Below are positions 60,201-64,000 of a DNA stretch of 64,000 nt, piece by piece. This stretch comes from Atrichornis clamosus (taxonomy: Eukaryota; Chordata; Aves; Passeriformes; Menuridae): assembly GCA_013400975.1 (NCBI GenBank), contig WBMZ01000239.1, positions 124,001 to 188,000 of the forward strand. Reading direction: 5' to 3'. Under the pieces are notes generated by a model that was given only the letters and a program-made list of their open reading frames with translations, ran no database searches and had not been told where the DNA came from. The translations under genes were made by a program, and so were the position numbers. Position 1 is the first letter of the stretch. Each line of letters starts with the position of its first letter.

Positions 60201-63200
60201 TTGTGCGAAGGTTAAGTGAAGGACCATGTCTGCTTGTAGCTGTAGGGCATAGGAGAGCACTTCTCTGAATTGGACCCTGCTCTGTAGCATGGGACATGCT
60301 CCAGTCTCTACAGACAGCAACTCAAGTAACCACTAACTTTTTCCAGTCTGCAGTGGAAGTCCTAGTCCTCCTCTGGTGGGCCTGTAAGTGTAGCCTTGGG
60401 AGAGACCACAGTGAGGACAGCAGCCCAGACTGCCTTCACTGGTGAACTTGGTTAGGGAGAGGGGTGCTGGGCCTGCCACTGACTTTGTTCATCCCTGGGA
60501 CACTACACCTCTGTCAGAGAGCAGAATATGGATTCCAGGTTGTTTATTTGTATGTGCTATGAAAGCTCTGCTTGGAGTGAGACAAGCAGAAGACCCAAAA
60601 GAAGGCAGGTGGCCAGGCAGCATTACTGCACACATGCTCCAGGAACTGCACGCAAATGGAGCTTGCTTTAATTGCTGGGAACATGGTCATGGCTGGTTGT
60701 TTTACTTCTAGTTCACTCAGAAAGCAAGCATTAACCTTTCCTGTGATGGGGCAGCATCAGGCAGATGGGTTCTGGTGTGCCTTCTGGCATGCACTAGCTG
60801 TGGAACACGGGATTATCTGGGGTTTTGTCTTTCTAAGTAGCAGGGGAGGCAAAGAAAGGAATGCCTACCATCATGAAGAAGGAAGGATAATTTCTGTGTC
60901 TTTGTTTTGATGCAGTCTATTCTGACATAGAGTGAAATTTATAGCCTACTGGTTTTCCCATTGTTTGGGAAAGAGGAAACATATTAATTATAATTCTGCA
61001 CCAGAGCCACCAGACAGCTGGGAGAGACAGTGATTTTGACTTAGACCATCACAAATTGGACAGCAGAATTTTTATTAGATATAGCAGAGTATTGTTTGTG
61101 TTTAATTCAAATTTCAGAATATTTTCTCCATGGCAAATTAAAGCTGCAAATTAAGTATGAATTCCTGTCTCGGGGGTACCCAGTATGGCCTGCTGACCCT
61201 CTGTGCCTTCTCACAAAAGGAGACTAATAGTAAATGAGAGACAGGCTAATTTTATTTGTTGGTATTCCTGTGTTGGGCTTAATAACTGCTGTAGGGACAG
61301 CAGTTTTTGCCACAGAATTAAAGAGTGGGCGATTTCATAACCAGTGCTTGAATTCAGATGGCTTAGTGAGACCCTATTCCTGCTTCAGGTGGCTCAGAGA
61401 CTCAGCAGAGCTGACTGGAGGCAGTCATTGTAAATAGCCACCAGTGACTGTCCTGGTCCAGGCCAGAGGTCCCTACCTGGCAGCGGTTGGGAGCAGATGC
61501 CAACAGAAGGAATATTCTAGCAGACTTCACAGACTAAATATTTCTTGCATCTTGTCCTTGCAGAAAACACCTTTTGCAGTGGTGACCATGTGTCGTGGCA
61601 CAGCCCTTTGGACAACAGTGAATCCAGAATCCAGCATATGTTACTGACAGAAGATCCCCAGATGCAGCCGGTGCAGACTCCTTTTGGGGTCGTTACTTTC
61701 CTACAGGTATGTCCCAGCCACGGTGGCTCTGACTGCCACCTCCTGGGCATGGGATGCAGCTGACATTGCATTTAGCTGTGATAACTCAGGTGTTTATTAT
61801 CCTGTCTTCAAATTCAAATGTGAGCGTAGGAAAAAGTGTTGAAAGAAATACTATTAAAAGCTAATGTAAAGATAAATTAAAATAAATTCTTTGGTAATAT
61901 CAGTAAGTGATCCACTGGTTTGAGTGCCAGGGAGAGAAGAGTTTGGAGCAGGACTTGGAGCTGTTTTAGCAGTACTTAATGGCAGAAATGTAGTTTGCTG
62001 CTCTGACACAAAGATTCTTTAGAGGCTGAGTTTTCCTGTATTGATCTACTGTTTAAGAAAGGTTCAGGTTTGCTCTGCAAAAGAAGCATTTTAAAAAATC
62101 CCTTGTGATTTAACCCTGCTGTTCAGTGTGCAGAGCTTCTGTGGACAAACAGGTTTACTTGCTTTCCCAAAGTCCTTCTCAGTGATGCCTCTTAGATATG
62201 GGCTGCTTTGGATATTTTTAAATTGCATATTGAGTTAATAACCTCAGTGGAAGAGCTGGCATAGTTTATGCCAACTGCTGAATTCTCCATGCTCCATGGA
62301 AAAGCTTCCATCCTGTGGGAAAACGCAATTGTCTGTATTTTACAATTTAAGCTTCTAGTTGCTCCCATTTGTTTTGGGCTGTAGTTGAAACATGTAAAGG
62401 GAAGTTCTGCTACCATAAACCTGCACAAGGCAATGGCTGTGCAAGGGCAGACAATTTTCTGAGGTGCCCAAAAGTCTGCATTTTAGCAAAAAAAAAGAGG
62501 TGGGTGTGGGATTAATTAGTGAAAGGTGAGTTGTGGGACTAGAAGGGAAGCAGAGAGCCAAGCTAAGCAGGGTAGTTCCTGGCTGACTCTCCAGTTAGTG
62601 CTTCATTAGTCCTCCTCTCTTCTTTAGTACCCAGCTGTCCTGGATCAAAGAGCAGTCAAGCTGCTGCATCCTGAGGCCCTTGGCCTCTAATCTTCCACAA
62701 CACATACAGTTGACTTGGTTCTCCCCTTTGTTTGATGCTTGTTGTTATGGAGTTTTTTTGACCCATGAAGATAAATGATTGCAAAAAGCAGAGAATGAAC
62801 ACAAAATAACTTCCTGTTTAGAGTTGTGCTGTTTGTATGTAATTAGTGAGTGAAGGCCCAGGGAGGGGTGTCCTGAAGGAAGAGTGATTCAGGCTGTTGA
62901 TGGAGGAAGCCTGGAAGATGGGTGGGGATGAAGTGTGTGTCAAAGGGCTGGGTCCTGAGAAAGTGAGCTCTGCAAGGGGCAGGGGAGGCAGGGTGTGCAG
63001 AACTGGGTAGGTGCTGACATGAAGGTTTTCCATGCAGATCTCTATCAGGCATATCCTGCACTTCAGAACTGCTTGCTGCTCTTCAGAACTTAGTTTTCAG
63101 TTTTCCAATTTTCTGATAAAACATCAGTTGAACAGATTTTAATCAAAAATTCAGTGGTGTTGGAAAATACTAGAGTATTGAGGAAGAAAATAGAAGGCCA

Positions 63201-64000
63201 TGGCTAAAATTATTTTTCATCTTGGAGTGAATCATTGTGCTCAAAGGCACAAGCCAGTGGTTGATACAGCAGGATGAAACTGCCTTCCACTATCAGCTGA
63301 AGGGTGTTTCACCCCTTCATTTGAAGTGGCTGATCTCAGCTGCGTTGAGAGAGACATCTGGTATTGCTCAGTGTGGCAGCTCCTATCCTGAAAAGCAAAC
63401 ACATCCTGCCTTATACAGGAAGGCAGAAGTCTGCAGTTGCCTACAGTGGCAAGTGGATTATGTGGTGTGTAAGCAGCTTTACTTTATGGTGCTGGGTAGG
63501 ATGTAACCGGTCAGCAAACTGAGTTGGTCAAGGATTTTACGAGCACCAAAACAATCCCTTGTGGCAGCAAGCCCCTTGCCTGGTTGAGATTGCTCATGCA
63601 GTATTGCATTTGCCCCTGGCAATCGGCTGACAGAGCAGTGTTTGCATGTGCTCAGACCCTAACCTGTCTTGCTCAGTCCTGTCTTGTGTGGACTAGATTG
63701 AAAAGTCAGAGCAGACTGGTGTATAAACCCTGATTTGTCACCAGACCCTCCTCATAGCTAAATTCATACACACTGTACAAGATTAAATGTTATGTCACCA
63801 GGCTGCTGCACATGGTAAGTGTAGAGAGAGAGCACAAGGACCTGCAGAATCCCACTGTTGTCTTTGGCTGCACTTGTCCTAGCTCATCTAGTTAGATTAA
63901 AGAAATGGTGCTTCTCTGTATCTGCACTGTTTGATCCAGCACCACGTGGCACATTTTCTCTACAGTTCTTGCATGGTTTCCATCCAGTCCGGTATCTCTG
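16089..64000 (+). CDS. SUFU: SUFU, Suppressor of fused; partial, first four coding exons
   Basis: SUFU binds GLI transcription factors, holds them in the cytoplasm and promotes their repressor forms, so it restrains Hedgehog signalling. Exons 16089-16270, 22051-22185, 41246-41382 and 61564-61706 join in phase into 597 nt (199 residues). The remainder, about 285 residues if the protein has the vertebrate length of about 484, lies beyond 64,000. The conserved N-terminal SUFU domain begins around PSLFPPGLHGIYGECRRLYP. The residues at positions 147 (Tyr) and 159 (Asp), which in human SUFU contact the GLI SYGH peptide, are present at the same numbers. The chosen ATG puts the first conserved block at the same position as in the human protein, as I recall it. 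The first 25 residues are Gly/Ser/Pro-rich and unlike the mammalian N-terminus. The protein match and the ACTR1A neighbour leave little doubt. Confidence 0.98.
18251..18294. repeat. Poly-T tract interrupted by a 10-N assembly gap
   Basis: T residues run 18251-18279, N residues 18280-18289, and T resumes 18290-18294. The gap falls inside a homopolymer, so its true length is unknown. Confidence 0.95.
18979..19269 (-). other. Unidentified antisense open frame with CpG-dense patch
   Basis: A 96-codon open frame on the minus strand inside SUFU intron 1. It begins MAGFTALKSVLLWYILPPTA and continues through a charged stretch, HSHKELEALEDFIRKSP. The segment 19191-19220 is far richer in CpG than the surrounding intron. 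The composition looks protein-like, but I cannot name a family. A second frame becomes open in the 3' half, as expected after a frameshift. It could be a retrocopy fragment, an exon of a nested antisense gene, or chance. Confidence 0.3.
21216..21249. repeat. 17-bp tandem duplication
   Basis: TGTGTTCCTTCCTTCAG occurs twice back to back, at 21216-21232 and 21233-21249. Confidence 0.9.
22051..22185 (+). CDS. SUFU: SUFU coding exon 2
   Basis: This exon completes Trp61 and encodes residues 62-105 plus two bases of Glu106, from LGGPDPLDYVSMYRNLGNPA to LSDLYGDNRVH. It contains the strongly conserved PEHWHYVSFGLSDLYGD block. The acceptor is TTTAATGCAG and the donor GA|GTAAGT. Confidence 0.97.
26370..26608 (+). 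mobile_element. CR1 LINE 3' end fragment
   Basis: The sense-strand CR1 3' region is recognisable from GGAACTTCCACATGAAGATG, GAGGAACTTCTGTACTGTG, CAGAGAGGCTGTGGAGATAC, GGTTGGACCAGATGACACAC and a CATTCTGTGACACTG tail derived from the CR1 terminal 8-bp repeats. It is 5' truncated. Confidence 0.9.
32077..32702 (-). mobile_element. CR1 LINE 3' end with reverse-transcriptase C-terminus remnant
   Basis: The plus strand begins AGAATCTTAGAATCATGG, the complement of the CR1 terminal repeats. It continues with TTGGAAAGGACCATAAAGAT, GGGGCATCCACAGCTTCTCT and GGACAACCTGTGCCAGAGCC. At its right end the minus strand still encodes part of the CR1 ORF2 reverse-transcriptase C-terminus (SRSREVVRPLYSALVRSHLE), broken by stops and shifts. 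It is the best preserved CR1 copy in the window and is 5' truncated near 32,700. Confidence 0.95.
34258..34375 (-). mobile_element. MIR-like ancient SINE fragment
   Basis: ATTATTTACATCTGAGAATC, then CTAAGTAACTTG, then GGAGATTCAAACTTAGGTT follow the order and spacing of the complement of the MIR core (TTTTACAGATGAGGAAAC, TAAGTAACTTGCCC, GGATTCAAACCCAGGT). It is strongly diverged, as expected for an amniote-age element. Confidence 0.6.
34925..34972 (-). mobile_element. Short CR1 3' tail
   Basis: AGGATCACTTGGGTTGGAAG followed by GGACCTCCGAAAGTTTCCAG is the complement of the extreme 3' end of a CR1 element. Only about 50 bp remains. Confidence 0.7.
36152..36192. repeat. Pyrimidine (T/C) tract
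   Basis: About 40 bp of nearly pure T and C with few interruptions, in SUFU intron 2. Confidence 0.85.
38548..38690. repeat. A/C-rich low-complexity tract
   Basis: A run of about 140 bp made almost wholly of A and C (CCAACCTAACC, CACCATCCCACCCCTCACC) with very little G, so the two strands differ sharply in composition. Confidence 0.7.
40744..40785. repeat. 24-bp-spaced direct repeat
   Basis: TTTTTGTTTCTGCCTTTA occurs at 40744-40761 and again at 40768-40785. Confidence 0.9.
41246..41382 (+). CDS. SUFU: SUFU coding exon 3
   Basis: This exon completes Glu106, encodes residues 107-151 (FTGTDGPSGFGFELTFRLKR to GLARYVFQS) and ends with the first base of Glu152. Tyr147, matching the human GLI-contact residue, lies here. 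The acceptor is CCTCCAG. The donor CAG|GTACCA is weak. Confidence 0.97.
43225..43768 (+). mobile_element. Old CR1 LINE fragment
   Basis: CTGGGTTACCTTAGGAAGAG with AGCAGATTGAGGGAAGTTAT, then CCTGTTTGGAGCC, AACTGGAGAGAGTCCAAGG and a diverged tail (GCCCTGATCTAGCATTGG, GGTGGCTGGACAAGAGACC) follow CR1 ORF2 and 3' UTR order on the sense strand. There are many indels. Confidence 0.8.
46069..46109. repeat. Poly-A tract, interrupted once
   Basis: About 23 A residues, GG, then 16 more A residues. The stretch before it has no recognisable gene or SINE body, and CR1 elements do not end in poly-A. Confidence 0.9.
46180..47310 (+). mobile_element. Ancient, longer CR1 LINE copy
   Basis: Degraded CR1 ORF2 order is followable for about 1.1 kb. 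It starts at CCAGCATGGATTTATCAG (the reverse-transcriptase QHGF block), passes GTTTAGTCTAGGGAGGAGAA, CAGTCTTCACATATGCAAAAG and ATGGGCTTAGGG, then TTAGGAAAACTTTTGAATGG, and ends near TTTGTCAGG. It is far more diverged than the 32-kb copy, so it is an older insertion. Confidence 0.75.
48418..48490 (-). mobile_element. MIR-like ancient SINE fragment
   Basis: GTTTTACACTGAAAGTGGGG, then CTCAGTGGGATTAGGTGATT and TGACCGAGGTCACACAACTG match the complement of the MIR core (TTTTACAGATGAGGAAACTG, CTCAGAGAGGTTAAGTAACT, AAGGTCACACAGCTAG). Confidence 0.7.
51318..51352. repeat. Purine (A/G) tract
   Basis: About 35 bp of A and G (AAAAAAAGAAAAAGG continuing to GGGGGGTGGG) in SUFU intron 3. Confidence 0.8.
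56749..56778. repeat. Short tandem duplication, 14-bp unit
   Basis: AGCACATTTAGT occurs twice, 14 bp apart. Confidence 0.85.
59411..59947 (+). other. Unidentified 178-codon open frame in SUFU intron 3
   Basis: A long stop-free frame in AT-rich DNA. The translation has hydrophobic stretches in its middle (for example ISLLITALLLHASFF) and a polar C-terminal third. No family resemblance, Kozak strength or splice context supports a gene. It is recorded because its length is unusual for intronic DNA of this composition. Confidence 0.15.
61564..61706 (+). CDS. SUFU: SUFU coding exon 4
   Basis: This exon completes Glu152 and encodes residues 153-199 (NTFCSGDHVSWHSPLDNSES to TPFGVVTFLQ), ending in phase 0. 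Asp159, matching the human GLI-contact residue, lies here. The acceptor is TCCTTGCAG and the donor CAG|GTATGT. Confidence 0.98.
61707..64000 (+). other. SUFU: SUFU intron 4, running off the window
   Basis: No sequence encoding the next expected block (IVGVCTEELHSAQQW in human) was found here, so exon 5 lies beyond 64,000. No repeat or RNA gene was recognised in this stretch. Confidence 0.8.

Larger units (their letters stand above)
41383..61563 (+). other. SUFU: SUFU intron 3
   Basis: A 20-kb intron with two old CR1 copies, a MIR-like fragment, a long A-run and several AT-rich stretches. A 178-codon plus-strand open frame at 59,411-59,947 is unidentified. No further exon or RNA gene was recognised. 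Confidence 0.85.

Overview
The window is vertebrate nuclear DNA, most likely from a bird. It has large introns with GT-AG splice sites, CpG-island promoters, several CR1 (chicken-repeat-1) LINE remnants as the main interspersed repeat, no primate or rodent SINEs, and a 10-N assembly gap inside a poly-T run. The six-frame reading is almost all noise. The real coding content is two spliced genes arranged head to head.

Left part (about 690-14,100, minus strand): the complete gene for ACTR1A, alpha-centractin/ARP1, the actin-like filament subunit of dynactin. I rebuilt 11 coding exons by hand. They join in phase into exactly 376 codons plus stop, the length known for the family. One exon (8399-8463) has no methionine of its own and is easily missed. 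The 3' UTR runs to about 690, with one AATAAA signal at 709-714.

Middle (14,044-16,088): a divergent promoter region of about 2 kb between the two start codons, with two CpG islands. The ACTR1A side carries an NRF1 palindrome and three ZNF143/THAP11-type (SBS) motifs. A composite element, a TGACTGACAG-like decamer a fixed distance from a CCAAT box, occurs three times in ACTR1A intron 1 (9-bp gap each time) and twice at the SUFU promoter (10-bp gap each time). In both places the orientation is the same relative to the local gene. This is the most interesting signal I found.

Right part (16,089 to beyond 64,000, plus strand): the first four coding exons of SUFU, Suppressor of fused, the negative regulator of GLI transcription factors in Hedgehog signalling. 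They encode 199 residues in phase. The rest of the gene lies to the right of the window. SUFU introns 1-3 are about 5.8, 19.1 and 20.2 kb. They hold decayed CR1 copies, two short MIR-like SINE fragments, simple repeats, and a few open reading frames of unknown meaning.

The two proteins act separately (dynein/dynactin transport and Hedgehog/GLI control). What they share here is the divergent promoter region; the same ACTR1A-SUFU neighbourhood is known in mammals. I saw no bacterial-style system, CRISPR array, tRNA or rRNA gene.
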